From CAVVJA01 sp963801715 (GTDB lineage Bacteria; Actinomycetota; Actinomycetes; Mycobacteriales; Jatrophihabitantaceae): a stretch of DNA of 64,000 nt. The stretch spans positions 128,243-192,242 of the forward strand of contig CAWDGB010000015.1 in assembly GCA_963801715.1 (NCBI GenBank), in the 5' to 3' direction. Made by a program: the position numbers and the translations under genes. Shown here piece after piece: positions 1 through 8,788 of the stretch (positions are counted from its first letter, which is position 1; the number at the start of each line of letters is the position of its first letter). The notes beneath the pieces are model-generated. The model was not told where the DNA came from, did no database searches, and worked only from the letters and a program-made list of their open reading frames with translations.

Positions 1-202
1 CCGTTCACCGATGGCGCTTCCCAAGACGCCTCCTACCGTCGCAAGGGTCGGTTCGAGAAGCGAGCCCGACGTAGTCAAGTAGAAGGGTGCGGCGAGTTCG
101 GCGAGTCGGACGCTCCTCGAGCGCCATCCCCCGTAGGCGAGCGCGGAGTTCCCCCACCGAGAGATCGACATTCGCCGCACCTTTTGGACCAGTGGAGTGA
201 TC

Positions 203-430
203 ATGACCTCATACCTCGTGGCCCTCGCGGCCGATGCGCATCGCCAAGAACTCCTCGCCAGAGCGGAACGTCATCGGCTGGGCCGCGACGCGTCCGGCGC
301 CCGAGCACCATTGAGTCGACGACTCCGGGTGATCCGTGCCTGGATCAGGCCGGCAAGCAAGGTGGCCGTGCCGGGTCCTTCCCGCCGAGCCGCAGCACGG
401 ACGCCATCCGCCCCGCCGATGAACTGTTAG
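203..430 (+). CDS. Small basic protein of unknown function
   Basis: A 75-residue ORF. The N-terminal third (residues 1-27, beginning MTSYLVALAADAHRQ) looks like a short amphipathic helical segment, a style I associate with short uncharacterised actinobacterial proteins. The C-terminal half is Arg/Ala/Pro-rich. I prefer the ATG at 203 over the GTG at 197 because a GGAG sits about 6 nt upstream of the ATG. No catalytic motif, signal peptide or membrane segment is visible. It lies alone ahead of another small membrane protein on the same strand. Function unknown; it could be a chance ORF, although the start context is good. Confidence 0.45.
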   Translation: MTSYLVALAADAHRQELLARAERHRLGRDASGARAPLSRRLRVIRAWIRPASKVAVPGPSRRAAARTPSAPPMNC

Positions 431-565
431 CGGAGCCCGTTCGAACCCGACCGAGAGTCCGTCCAGACCGCGACCGGCGTCCCGAAACGCCGTGCCGTTG
501 GCCATGGGCAGCGCTTACCGCAATCCGCCGGGGGAACCGGCGGGCTCATCCGAAAAGGAGCAACC

Positions 566-868
566 ATGACCGTCATCCGCCGCATCACGGCCACCGTCCT
601 CGCTACGGTCGGCGCCGTCCTCGGGCTGCTTGCCGCAGCCAGCCTTGCCGCAGCCTCCCCAGTCTCACCGAACGACGGCAACGCTTTCCCCACCTCGGTG
701 CCGCAGCCGCCGACCGGAACGCCGACCAACCCGGTCGTGGACAGCGGTTCGCCCTGGTGGACCTTCGTCCTCGTCGCCGCGGCCGCGGCCGCGGTCACTC
801 TGCTCGTGGGCCTGGTCGTCAGCCGGATCCGCCAGCAGCACAGCACAGCCACCCAACTCGCGCACTAG
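566..868 (+). CDS. Small secreted/membrane-anchored protein
   Basis: A 100-residue protein with a Sec-type signal peptide (charged MTVIRR, hydrophobic core about residues 8-29, AxA-like site near residue 30), a short Pro/Thr/Asn-rich outside segment (about 32-62), a transmembrane helix (about 64-86) and a short basic tail (SRIRQQH). GGAG lies about 8 nt before the ATG. Predicted topology is a type I membrane protein with the Pro-rich part outside. No known family recognised. It converges on the molybdoenzyme gene and shares a strong hairpin with it at 878-903. Confidence 0.65.
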   Translation: MTVIRRITATVLATVGAVLGLLAAASLAAASPVSPNDGNAFPTSVPQPPTGTPTNPVVDSGSPWWTFVLVAAAAAAVTLLVGLVVSRIRQQHSTATQLAH

Positions 869-877
869 CAACGCTCA

Positions 878-903
878 GGGCCTGCGCCACGCGGCGCAGG
901 CCC
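878..903. terminator. Bidirectional hairpin terminator
   Basis: A perfect 11-bp GC-rich stem (GGGCCTGCGCC / GGCGCAGGCCC) with a 4-nt loop (acgc). It lies in the 37-bp gap between two convergent genes ending at 868 and 906. There is no clear U-tract, as is common in actinomycetes. The position suits termination from both sides. Confidence 0.7.
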
Positions 904-905
904 GA

Positions 906-2019
906 TTAGTCGGCAAGGACCACGACGGGAACCTGCTGGATCGTGTTGTTGGCGAATCCGCCCCGGTTCCAGGGCTGCTCGGTCGGTTGCCGGCGGCCCG
1001 ACGCGTCCGTCGCGCGTACCCATAGCGTGTGCTGGCCGGGCTGGGCCTCCCACACCCATGTCCAGCCGCACCAGTCCCATCGCGCGACGTTCGCCATCAA
1101 GAGTGGCTAGATGCCAGGTGCGGCCGCCGTCGCTGCTGACCTCAATTGTGGTGATCGGCGCATAGCCCGACCAGGCGCGCCCGTGCAGGCTGACCGGCCC
1201 GGGGTGAAGGAAGCGCGTGCGGGTCATGAAGTCGGGCCAGCCCGGCGGAATGACCAGCGCGCGAGGTTCCATCCGAGTCACGGGTACGCCAGGCTGGTGG
1301 GGATCCACTCGCAGCTGGTAGGCGACATCCTGCTGGAATCCGGTGAATGCAGAATCGATGACGGTGATGTCCGTCAGCCACTTGACATGCGCCATGCCAT
1401 ACCAGCCCGGTACGAGCAACCGCAGCGGGAAGCCATGCTGGGGAGGCAGCGGGGCGCCGTTCATCTCGTACACCAACAGCACGTCATCGTCGAGCGCATC
1501 CGCCAGCGACAGGCTTCGCTGATAGGTCTGCTCGACGCCGCGCTCGACCCCGTGGTCGCTGCCGGTGAAGACGACCTCGCGGGCCTCCGTCGTCGGTGCC
1601 GCTCGACGCAGCAGTGGCGCGAGCGGAGTGCCGGTCCACTCGGCGTTTCCCACGGCCTCGACGAGCCAGGGTTGGCTCACCGGGCGCGGCAGAAGGCGAG
1701 CCCGGCCGTTGCCGGCACACTCGATCGTTACCCGGCGCGTGGCGCGCGGCATTGCCCGAACGCTGTCCAGGTCGACGGTGAACGGCGAGTCGACAACGCC
1801 GCCGACATGCAGGTGCCACGCGGCCGGATCGACATCGGGGATGTCGTAGTGAATCAGCAGATAGTGCAGCCCGATCGGTGTGACGTCGTAGCGCAGCGCC
1901 TCCAATGGCATGCCATGGTTGCGGCCGGCCAGCTGCAGCTCGTCCTGCGAGATGCCCTCGCCGATCTCCGCTATCCGGGACGGGCCTATGACCTGCTCCG
2001 CCGCTGACACGGTGACCAC
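906..2019 (-). CDS. Molybdopterin-dependent oxidoreductase, sulfite oxidase fold (frameshifted)
   Basis: About 370 residues when reconstructed. The N-terminal two thirds match the Moco domain of the sulfite oxidase family, including the Moco-ligating Cys in ECAGNGR (Cys101) and downstream family segments (LPPQHGFPLRLLVPGWYGMAHVKW area, residues about 209-232). The C-terminal Mo-Co dimerisation domain starts in the same frame (WSGYAPI...SSDGGRTWH) but finishes in another: residues resembling WDWCGWTWVWEA, through NTIQQVPVVVLAD to the stop at 906, lie one base off. The break is between about 1085 and 1105; removing one base restores the family pattern. No TAT or Sec signal is seen, so it is probably cytosolic. 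Substrate unknown (sulfite or another oxo-transfer substrate). Start could be the GTG at 2019 or a nearby GTG. Confidence 0.75.
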
Positions 2020-2081
2020 CCCTATCCGCCGCCCGGTACCTGCAGCGCCAGCTTCCCCCGAGCGTAGCCGCTACGCGGTCG

Positions 2082-2126
2082 TGATCTTGGACTTGCAGCC
2101 CTGGGGAGCCGATAAGTCCAAGATCA
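2082..2126. repeat. Dispersed intergenic palindrome, copy 1
   Basis: Perfect 13-bp inverted arms TGATCTTGGACTT (2082-2094) and AAGTCCAAGATCA (2114-2126) with a 19-nt loop. It is AT-richer than its surroundings. The same palindrome recurs near 10692-10736 and 43733-43785. This copy lies in the divergent spacer between the molybdoenzyme gene and dnaE2, so simple termination does not explain it. Confidence 0.75.
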
Positions 2127-2170
2127 TCGAGAATGGTGGCGGATTCGGCGAGTACAAACGGCTTGACTAG

Positions 2171-2186
2171 TCGAACATTTGTTCGA
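2171..2186. promoter_or_regulatory. LexA (SOS) box upstream of dnaE2
   Basis: TCGAAC-ATTT-GTTCGA is a perfect palindrome matching the actinobacterial LexA box (TCGAAC-N4-GTTCGA). It ends 11 nt before the dnaE2 ATG at 2198, so it would overlap the core promoter and block transcription until LexA is cleaved after DNA damage. The downstream radical SAM gene overlaps dnaE2 and should be induced with it. Confidence 0.9.
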
Positions 2187-2197
2187 ATACTGAACAG

Positions 2198-5100
2198 ATG
2201 GGCTGGCAGAACCCTCCGATGCCGTGGCAGGAGCTGGAGCGCCGCCTGTCCGGCCGAGCCGAGCCCGATGACCGCGACGAGCTGGTGGGTGACGGCGGCG
2301 ATTCGCCGGCCTGGTCGCGCAAACGTACCGCGTACATCCCCGCCGGGGACGCCCGTCCGATCGACGGCGGAGCCCCTCCGGTGCGGTACGCGGAATTGCA
2401 TGCGCACTCGTCGTTCAGCTTCCTCGACGGGGCCAGCTCACCGGAGGAGATGGTCGAGGAGGCGGTCCGGCTCGGTCTCTCGGCACTCACCCTGACCGAC
2501 CATGACGGTTTCTACGGGATCGTGCGGTTCTCGGAGGCAGCCGACACTCTCGGGTTGCCGACGGTGATCGGAGCCGAGCTCTGTCTGGACGTCCCGATGC
2601 CGACTACCCAGTCCGAGCGGATGGTCGCCGCCCGGGTTGGTAAGCCCGACCCGACCGGGCACCACCTGCTCGTGCTGGCCCGCGACCCGACCGGCTATGC
2701 CAGCCTGGCTCGAGCGATCAGCACTGCCCAACAACGTGGCGGCGTCAAGGGCCGCCCGGTGTACGACGGTGATGAGCTGGCGGAGCTGGCCAACGGTCAT
2801 TGGCTGGTGCTCACCGGATGCCGCAAGGGACTGGTACGCGCAGCGTTGGCGAGTGGGCTCGACTCGGCGCGACGCGCACTCGCCAACCTGATCGACCGGT
2901 TCGGGCGGGACAACGTCGTCGTCGAACTGACCTACGCCCTCGACCCAGTTGCCGACGAACGCTACGACGCGCTGACCCTGCTCGCCGAGGAAGCGGGCCT
3001 GCCGGTCGTCGCCACCACGGCCGCGCACTACCACGGTCCACCGCGACGGCCACTGGCCACTGCCATGGCCGCTGTACGCGCACGTAGCAACCTCGACGAG
3101 ATGGACGGGTGGCTACCCGCATTCGCCGACCAGCACTTGCGGTCCGGTGCGGAAATGGCGGCCCGATTCGCCCGCTGGCCGGGAGTGGTCGAGCGAGCGG
3201 CATCGCTGGGTGACCAGCTGGCCTTCCCGCTACGGCTCATCGCCCCGCAGCTGCCACCCTTCCCCGTCCCACCTGGGCACACCGAGATGACCTACCTCGC
3301 CGAGCTAGCCCGCGCCGGTGCCGTCGAACGGTACGGCGACCGCAAGCCAGAGGAACGCGAACGCGCCTTCGCGCAGATCGAACACGAACTCGCCATCATC
3401 GACGAGCTCGGGTTTCCGGGCTACTTCCTCGTCGTCTCGGACATCGTGCAGTTCTGCCACTCGCGGGGAATCCTCTGCCAAGGCAGGGGATCTGCTGCCA
3501 ACTCAGCAGTCTGCTACGCACTGCAAATCACCGCCGTGGACGCAGTTCGCTACGAATTGCTCTTCGAACGGTTCCTCTCCCCTGACCGGGACGGGGCACC
3601 TGATATCGACGTCGACATCGAGTCCGACCGGCGTGAAGAGGCCATTCAGTTCGTCTATGGCCGATACGACCGCGACCACGCGGCCCAGGTAGCCGACGTC
3701 ATCACCTACCGGCCCAAGTCGGCCATTCGTGACATCGCCAAGGCGCTCGGTTACTCCCCCGGTCAGCAGGATGCGTGGAGCAAGGAGATCGAGCAGAGTT
3801 ATTACTGGGCGCCGGACCTATTCACCCGCGAGGACGAGGCGCCGACCTCAGTGCAGTCGGAAGTACCGCAGCGCGTCGTGGATCTCGCCGCCGAACTGCA
3901 GAACGCCCCACGACACATGGGGATCCATACCGGCGGCATGGTGATCTGTGATCGTCCGGTAGTCGAGGTCTGCCCGGTGGAATGGGGCCGCATGCCGGAC
4001 CGCACCGTGCTGCAGTGGGACAAGGACGACTGTGCCGCCATCGGGCTGGTCAAGTTCGACCTGCTCGGGCTAGGCATGCTCTCGGCTTTGCACTACTGCT
4101 TCGAGTTCGTCGAGCAATGGTTCGGGGTGCATTACGGCCTGCACGAGGTGCCGCCAGAAGATCCGCTTGTCTACGAAATGCTGCAACGGGCTGACACCAT
4201 CGGTGTTTTCCAGATCGAGTCCAGAGCACAGATGGCCACCCTGCCTCGACTACGCCCGGAGAAGTTCTACGACCTGGTCATCGAGATTGCGTTGATCCGG
4301 CCCGGCCCTATCCAAGGCGAATCCGTGCACCCCTATATTCGCCGCAAGCACAAATTGGAGAAGGTCACCTATCCCCATCCCAAGCTGAAAAAGCATCTGG
4401 AGAAAACGCTCGGCGTGCCACTGTTCCAGGAACAGTTGATGCAGCTCGCCATCGACGCCGCCGGGTGTTCGCCGTCGGAAGCCGATCAGGTGCGGCGGGC
4501 CATGGGGTCCAAGCGTTCGCACGAGCGAATGGAAGCTCTGCGGCACCGGCTCTACGCCGGAATGGCGCGCAACGGCATCGTCGGGGCAGCTGCCGACGAC
4601 ATCTACCTCAAGATCAAGTCGTTCGCATCGTTCGGCTTCGCCGAGAGCCACTCGATCAGCTTCGCCTTCTTGGTCTACGCCTCCAGCTGGCTGAAGCTCT
4701 ACCACCCGGCTGCATTCTGCGCATCGCTGCTCAACGCGCAGCCGATGGGTTTTTACTCGCCGCAGACGCTTGTGCACGACGCCAAGCGACACGGCGTCGT
4801 CGTGCTCGGCCCGCACGTGAACCTCTCGCCTGCGGCCGCCGGGCTCGAAGCGGTGCCGGATGGCTACCCGGTCGACCCGCCCTATACCGGTCCGGGACCA
4901 CCGCAACCGGCGGTGCGGCTGGGATTGTCCAGCGTGCGCACCATCAGCAGCGAGCTGGCCGAGCAGATCGTCGCCGAGCGGAGTCACGGCGGTGCCTATA
5001 CCTCGATGGCCGACTTGACCCGGCGCGTGGGTCTCACCGTCGACCAGGTCGAGGCCCTGGCTACTGCCGGAGCATTCGACTGCTTCGGTCTGTCCCGACG

Positions 5101-5611
5101 GACTGCGCTCTGGGCCGCCGGGGCGGTCGCCGCCGACCACCCTGGTCAGTTGAACGTGACCGCCTACGACGAATCGAGCACGCCCCCGTTGCCGACAATG
5201 AGCGAGGCTGAACAACTCGTGGCCGATCTGTGGGCCACAGGCATTACCCGAGACGCCTATCCGACCGCGCTCATCCGCTCACGCCTGGATTCCTTGGGCA
5301 TCGTGCCGGCGAGGGCACTTCGCTCGATCGAGAACCGCACCCGGGTCACGGTCGGGGGCGTCGTGACCCATCGGCAACGCCCAGCGACCGCACGTGGAGT
5401 CACGTTCCTCAACCTGGAGGACGAGACCGGGATGGTGAACGTGATCTGTGACCCGGTCGTGTGGACGCGCCACCGCCGGGTGGCCCGCGAGTCCGGCGGG
5501 CTACTGATCCGCGGCATGCTGGAACGCGCCGAGGGGGTCACCAACATCGTGGCCGAACGCATCGAGAAGCTGTCGCTCGGGGTACACACGAAATCCCGGA
5601 ACTTCCGATGA
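2198..5611 (+). CDS. dnaE2: Error-prone DNA polymerase III alpha subunit DnaE2
   Basis: 1137 residues, usual DnaE2 length. Replicative-type polymerase used for damage-induced lesion bypass and mutagenesis. An N-terminal PHP domain carries HAHSSFSFLDGAS (His68, His70). The palm carries GRGSAANSAVCY and PDIDVDIE (catalytic Asp pair about 471 and 473). A helix-hairpin-helix region follows (about 910-960), and an OB-fold near the C-terminus (about 1045-1095, VGGVVTHRQRP...FLNLEDETG). The ATG at 2198 gives MGW, the start seen in mycobacterial DnaE2. A perfect LexA box lies just upstream. No imuA/imuB cassette is present here, unlike the usual mutasome arrangement. Its stop overlaps the next start (ATGA). 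Confidence 0.95.
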   Translation: MGWQNPPMPWQELERRLSGRAEPDDRDELVGDGGDSPAWSRKRTAYIPAGDARPIDGGAPPVRYAELHAHSSFSFLDGASSPEEMVEEAVRLGLSALTLTDHDGFYGIVRFSEAADTLGLPTVIGAELCLDVPMPTTQSERMVAARVGKPDPTGHHLLVLARDPTGYASLARAISTAQQRGGVKGRPVYDGDELAELANGHWLVLTGCRKGLVRAALASGLDSARRALANLIDRFGRDNVVVELTYALDPVADERYDALTLLAEEAGLPVVATTAAHYHGPPRRPLATAMAAVRARSNLDEMDGWLPAFADQHLRSGAEMAARFARWPGVVERAASLGDQLAFPLRLIAPQLPPFPVPPGHTEMTYLAELARAGAVERYGDRKPEERERAFAQIEHELAIIDELGFPGYFLVVSDIVQFCHSRGILCQGRGSAANSAVCYALQITAVDAVRYELLFERFLSPDRDGAPDIDVDIESDRREEAIQFVYGRYDRDHAAQVADVITYRPKSAIRDIAKALGYSPGQQDAWSKEIEQSYYWAPDLFTREDEAPTSVQSEVPQRVVDLAAELQNAPRHMGIHTGGMVICDRPVVEVCPVEWGRMPDRTVLQWDKDDCAAIGLVKFDLLGLGMLSALHYCFEFVEQWFGVHYGLHEVPPEDPLVYEMLQRADTIGVFQIESRAQMATLPRLRPEKFYDLVIEIALIRPGPIQGESVHPYIRRKHKLEKVTYPHPKLKKHLEKTLGVPLFQEQLMQLAIDAAGCSPSEADQVRRAMGSKRSHERMEALRHRLYAGMARNGIVGAAADDIYLKIKSFASFGFAESHSISFAFLVYASSWLKLYHPAAFCASLLNAQPMGFYSPQTLVHDAKRHGVVVLGPHVNLSPAAAGLEAVPDGYPVDPPYTGPGPPQPAVRLGLSSVRTISSELAEQIVAERSHGGAYTSMADLTRRVGLTVDQVEALATAGAFDCFGLSRRTALWAAGAVAADHPGQLNVTAYDESSTPPLPTMSEAEQLVADLWATGITRDAYPTALIRSRLDSLGIVPARALRSIENRTRVTVGGVVTHRQRPATARGVTFLNLEDETGMVNVICDPVVWTRHRRVARESGGLLIRGMLERAEGVTNIVAERIEKLSLGVHTKSRNFR

Positions 5612-6603
5612 ACCAACCGGGCGCCGGGTCGGTCACCACGCCGAGCGAGCTGCGTTGGCACCTGGCCGATCAGGAACGCGACGGTCAGATCGCGCTCTTC
5701 GGCCTCGACGGGCTCACGGGGCCAGACCGCAGCACCGGGCGGTTGTCGGGCCTCGAGTTCCTGCACGTCGCCGCCAAGCGGATCATCAACGAGGTCCCCA
5801 GCCGGTCGCCCGTGCCGTTCCGGTGGACCATCAACGTCTATCGCGGCTGCAGCCACGCCTGCACGTACTGCTTCGCGCGCCCGACGCACAGCTATCTCGG
5901 ACTGAACATCGGGGAGGACTTCGACCGGAAGATAGTCGTCAAGATCAACGCGGTCGAGCGGGTGCGGGCCGAGCTGGCCGATCCCCGATGGCAGGGTGAC
6001 TCCATCGCCATGGGCACGAACACTGATCCGTACCAGCGTGCCGAGGGGAAATACCGGCTGACACGCGGCGTCCTGCAGGCGCTCGCCGAGCGCAGCAATC
6101 CGGTCTCCATCTTGACCAAGTCACCGCTCGTCCTGCGCGACCTGGACGTGCTCACCGACGCCGCCGCGCGGACGTCCGTCCAGGTCAACCTCTCGATCGG
6201 CACCCTGGACGAGCGGGTCTGGCGGTCAACCGAGCCCGGCACGCCCCATCCACGTCGCCGGCTCAGTGCCCTACGCACGTTGGCCGAAGCCGGAATTCGC
6301 ACCGGCGTGCTCGTGGCGCCGGTACTGCCGGGATTGAGCGATCAGCCAGAACAGCTGCGCGAGCTGACGCAGGCAATCCTGGACACCGGCGGCCACGTCG
6401 TCGGGGTCTCGGCCCTGCACCTGCGGCCGGGGACGCGTGAGCATTTCCTCCAGTGGCTGTCCGGCTTCGACTCGGACCTGTACAGGGACTACCTGCGCCG
6501 CTATCGTGACGGCGCCTACGCGCCGCCGCACTACTCCCAGTGGCTACGGTCCGTTGTCACCGAAGTAAGCCCTTCCGGTGACCCCGATGGCTGGCTACCG
6601 TGA
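5608..6603 (+). CDS. Radical SAM protein, Rv2578c / SplB-like family
   Basis: 331 residues. The 4Fe-4S/SAM motif is visible as CSHACTYC (C-x3-C-x2-C) after WTINVYRGC, followed by FARPTHSYLGLN, a pattern of the Rv2578c-type family related to spore photoproduct lyase. An acidic N-terminal part (about 1-65) precedes the core. The ATG overlaps the dnaE2 stop by 4 nt, so translation is probably coupled and the pair is expected to be SOS-induced. This context suggests a DNA-damage role, but the substrate is unknown and pyrimidine-dimer repair activity cannot be claimed from sequence. Confidence 0.85.
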   Translation: MNQPGAGSVTTPSELRWHLADQERDGQIALFGLDGLTGPDRSTGRLSGLEFLHVAAKRIINEVPSRSPVPFRWTINVYRGCSHACTYCFARPTHSYLGLNIGEDFDRKIVVKINAVERVRAELADPRWQGDSIAMGTNTDPYQRAEGKYRLTRGVLQALAERSNPVSILTKSPLVLRDLDVLTDAAARTSVQVNLSIGTLDERVWRSTEPGTPHPRRRLSALRTLAEAGIRTGVLVAPVLPGLSDQPEQLRELTQAILDTGGHVVGVSALHLRPGTREHFLQWLSGFDSDLYRDYLRRYRDGAYAPPHYSQWLRSVVTEVSPSGDPDGWLP

Positions 6604-6653
6604 GTCAGCGAAGACCGTGGGCGCGGTCATCGGCCACCGGATCGAGGTACAAC

Positions 6654-7082
6654 GTGAAGATCTCGGACATTCTCCGGCACAAGGGCTCCTCCGTCGTGAC
6701 GATCGGCCCGGCTGACCCGGTGACAGACCTGCTCGCCCGGCTGGCCGAGCACAACATCGGCGCTCTCGTCGTCGTCGATCGCGACGCCGTCGTGGGCATC
6801 GTCTCCGAGCGGGACGTTGTCCGAAGGCTCAACACAGACGGCGCCGAGCTACTCTCCCGGAGCGTCAGCGAAGTGATGACGAGTTCGGTCGTCAGCTGTG
6901 CTCCGGGTGACTCGGTCGACAGCATCGGCGCCGCGATGACCGAGTTACGGGTTCGGCACATGCCAGTGCTGACTGGTGGCCAGCTGGCCGGCATCGTCAC
7001 CATCGGCGACGTCGTGGCCGGCCGAATCCGGCAGCTCGAGCAGGATCGGGTGCAGCTGGAGGGCTACATCACCCACGGCTGA
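6654..7082 (+). CDS. Two-CBS-domain protein
   Basis: 142 residues consisting of two tandem CBS motifs (about 5-60 and 72-130), with typical elements IGALVVVDRDAVVGIVSERDVVRRL and VRHMPVLTGGQLAGIVTIGDVV. Such stand-alone pairs form a Bateman module that binds adenine nucleotides and acts as an energy or redox sensor; ligand and partner are unknown. I use the GTG at 6654 because GAGG lies 6 nt upstream and the protein then begins at the domain; an in-frame GTG at 6600 would add a low-complexity leader and overlap the radical SAM gene. Confidence 0.85.
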   Translation: MKISDILRHKGSSVVTIGPADPVTDLLARLAEHNIGALVVVDRDAVVGIVSERDVVRRLNTDGAELLSRSVSEVMTSSVVSCAPGDSVDSIGAAMTELRVRHMPVLTGGQLAGIVTIGDVVAGRIRQLEQDRVQLEGYITHG

Positions 7083-7110
7083 CCGGCGTAGCCCGCCATT
7101 CGGCTTCCGG

Positions 7111-7899
7111 TTACGGATGATGGCCCTCGGGCGGCCGAACCTCAGGTACGTGTCGGCCTGTCTCCTGACTGGGGGTACCCACCGGGGCCATACCCGGGCT
7201 GTGGGTAACCGGGCTGTGGGTAGACCCGGGCTGACCGTAGCCCGGATCGTGGCCGTAGCCGGACTGCTGGCCGTAGCCGGGCTGCTGATCGTAGCCGGGC
7301 TGCTGGCCGTAATAGTCGTCCGGTTGGTGACCGTAGTGGCCGTAGCCCGACTGACCATAGTGCGGGGGGACATGTCCAGGCGGCGGCATGCTCGCCACCC
7401 GAGCTCGCCGATCGTGATCTTGTTCGATGAGCTGGTTGAGCGTCTGCTGCATCTGATCGGAGCGCGGGATGTCGTGCAGAGTCTCCTGGCCCTGCTCACC
7501 GGCCGACTCGATGGTGAGCGTGCCCGCCCGCACGATGCGATCCCACAGACTCTGCCGGAACCCGACATCGCTGATGCGCTGCAGGCTGATGTCCCGGCCG
7601 GTGTGATGCAGGATGCCGCGCCGGATCAGCACCCGATGCGTGGTGAATACGTAGTGCGTGGTGCGCCAGCCAAGCCAGGGTTTGACTGTGAGCCAGCTGA
7701 CAAGGATCACCGCGATAGCGAGGATCGCGATCAGCAGTCCTTGTTGGGTGCTGTTGGTCGGCAACAGCGGGATACCCACGCCGACGAGTGCGCAGATGAG
7801 AATGAACCACAACGTCGCCGGAACCAGCGTGATCCAGTGCGGATGTAGGTGCTCGACGACCTGCTCATCGTCCGCGAGGAGTTTCTCCGGGTAGCTCAC
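7111..7899 (-). CDS. PH-domain membrane protein with Gly-Tyr-Gln-rich tail
   Basis: 262 residues. Two transmembrane helices (about 24-45 and 53-72) are followed by a bacterial PH domain (bPH2/DUF304 type, about 75-160: THYVFTTHRVLIRRGIL...DISLQRISDVGFRQSLWDRI). The C-terminal 100 residues are low complexity: repeated GYG, PGYGQ and QQPGYD units, then Pro/Thr. GGGAGG lies 8 nt before the GTG start. Converges with the CBS gene; divergent arrangement is absent because birA, on the same strand, lies upstream. Role unknown; the fold suggests membrane-associated scaffolding. Confidence 0.85.
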   Translation of the reverse strand: MSYPEKLLADDEQVVEHLHPHWITLVPATLWFILICALVGVGIPLLPTNSTQQGLLIAILAIAVILVSWLTVKPWLGWRTTHYVFTTHRVLIRRGILHHTGRDISLQRISDVGFRQSLWDRIVRAGTLTIESAGEQGQETLHDIPRSDQMQQTLNQLIEQDHDRRARVASMPPPGHVPPHYGQSGYGHYGHQPDDYYGQQPGYDQQPGYGQQSGYGHDPGYGQPGSTHSPVTHSPGMAPVGTPSQETGRHVPEVRPPEGHHP

Positions 7900-7953
7900 G
7901 ACTCACTACCTCCCTGGCCAGCTGCACACGCAGGGCGCGCCGTATCGATCACG

Positions 7954-8760
7954 CTAGTCTGTCGGCTCCCGAAGATGGCGAACATCGGCGGCGGCAATTG
8001 CTTCCAGGCCTCCGGCCTCGCGAAAAACGAGCAGGCGCCCCTGGTCGTCGATGTCGGTGGCCAGCCCTCGGAATGGCGAGCCAACGACGGGCGTGACGAT
8101 GACCTGCCGGTTGAGGGTCGCGCACCGCGCCCGGTAGTCCCCCTGCAGGAAGCTCTCCGCGGCATCGCCGCCGACCGACAGCCAGTCCGAATAGCGCTCC
8201 CCGAAGTGCCCGAGGATTGCGCCGAGCAATCGGGACCGATCGACCGGTGTACCGCTGGCGAGTTGGAGAGACGTCGCCTCCCGGACCGGAAGCTCGGCCC
8301 GGGTCGTCGAGACGTTGACCCCGATCCCGACGACCACCACCTCCCCATAAGTCTGGGCGAGAATTCCGCCCGCCTTGGCCGACTCGTCGCCGACGAGCAG
8401 ATCATTGGGCCATTTGAGCGCCGCGTCGACGATGGTGACCTCGCGCACCGCGTCGCACAACGCGACGCCAGCGAGCAGCGGCAGCCACCCCCACTGACCA
8501 GGCGGAACCGCGGGCCGGAGCAGGACCGAGAAAGTCAGGCCGGCTCGAGCCGGAGAGGTCCAGGTGCGATTCTGCCGGCCCCGACCGGCCGACTGGTACT
8601 CGGCCGCGAGTACGGCTCCGGACGGCAGGGTGGGCGCCGCGCGCAGCAGGTCGTCGTTCGTTGAGGCGGTCGCTTCCACGATCATGAGCCGGCTCCACCG
8701 ATCTCGCACGTCCGGCGCGACGACGTCAGGATCCAGTGCCGGACGGTGAGATTCAGCCAT
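7954..8760 (-). CDS. birA: Biotin--[acetyl-CoA-carboxylase] ligase
   Basis: 268 residues, monofunctional (class I, no N-terminal HTH). Activates biotin with ATP and attaches it to the lysine of the biotin carboxyl carrier domain, here the AccA3-type subunit encoded at 32197-33945. Seen: the biotin/ATP loop SAGRGRQNRTW (about 58-68), the substrate-recognition KWPNDLLVG (about 114-122), and the C-terminal SH3-like domain. Divergent from the carboxylase beta gene, with 42 bp between start codons. TACGGT lies 6 nt before the ATG, so it is probably leaderless. The same birA/accD5 divergence is known in mycobacteria. Confidence 0.93.
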   Translation of the reverse strand: MAESHRPALDPDVVAPDVRDRWSRLMIVEATASTNDDLLRAAPTLPSGAVLAAEYQSAGRGRQNRTWTSPARAGLTFSVLLRPAVPPGQWGWLPLLAGVALCDAVREVTIVDAALKWPNDLLVGDESAKAGGILAQTYGEVVVVGIGVNVSTTRAELPVREATSLQLASGTPVDRSRLLGAILGHFGERYSDWLSVGGDAAESFLQGDYRARCATLNRQVIVTPVVGSPFRGLATDIDDQGRLLVFREAGGLEAIAAADVRHLREPTD

Positions 8761-8766
8761 GACGGC

Positions 8767-8772
8767 ACCGTA
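8767..8772 (-). promoter_or_regulatory. -10 box, leaderless birA
   Basis: TACGGT on the minus strand, 6 nt before the birA ATG. This fits the TANNNT -10 consensus with transcription starting at or next to the start codon. It faces the accD5 -10 box within the same 42-bp spacer. Confidence 0.5.
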
Positions 8773-8788
8773 TCGGGCCTGTCGCGGC

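Noticed and set aside
1..171. Open frame on the minus strand from ATG 171 running off the left edge, with AAAGG upstream
   Set aside because: 57 codons with fair third-position GC, but a competing minus-strand frame reads similarly and the divergent gene would start only 31 bp away; too little sequence to call.
7180..7370. Repetitive DNA resembling a tandem repeat or CRISPR-like array
   Set aside because: It encodes the GYG/PGYGQ tail of the PH-domain protein; unit lengths vary, and there are no spacers.
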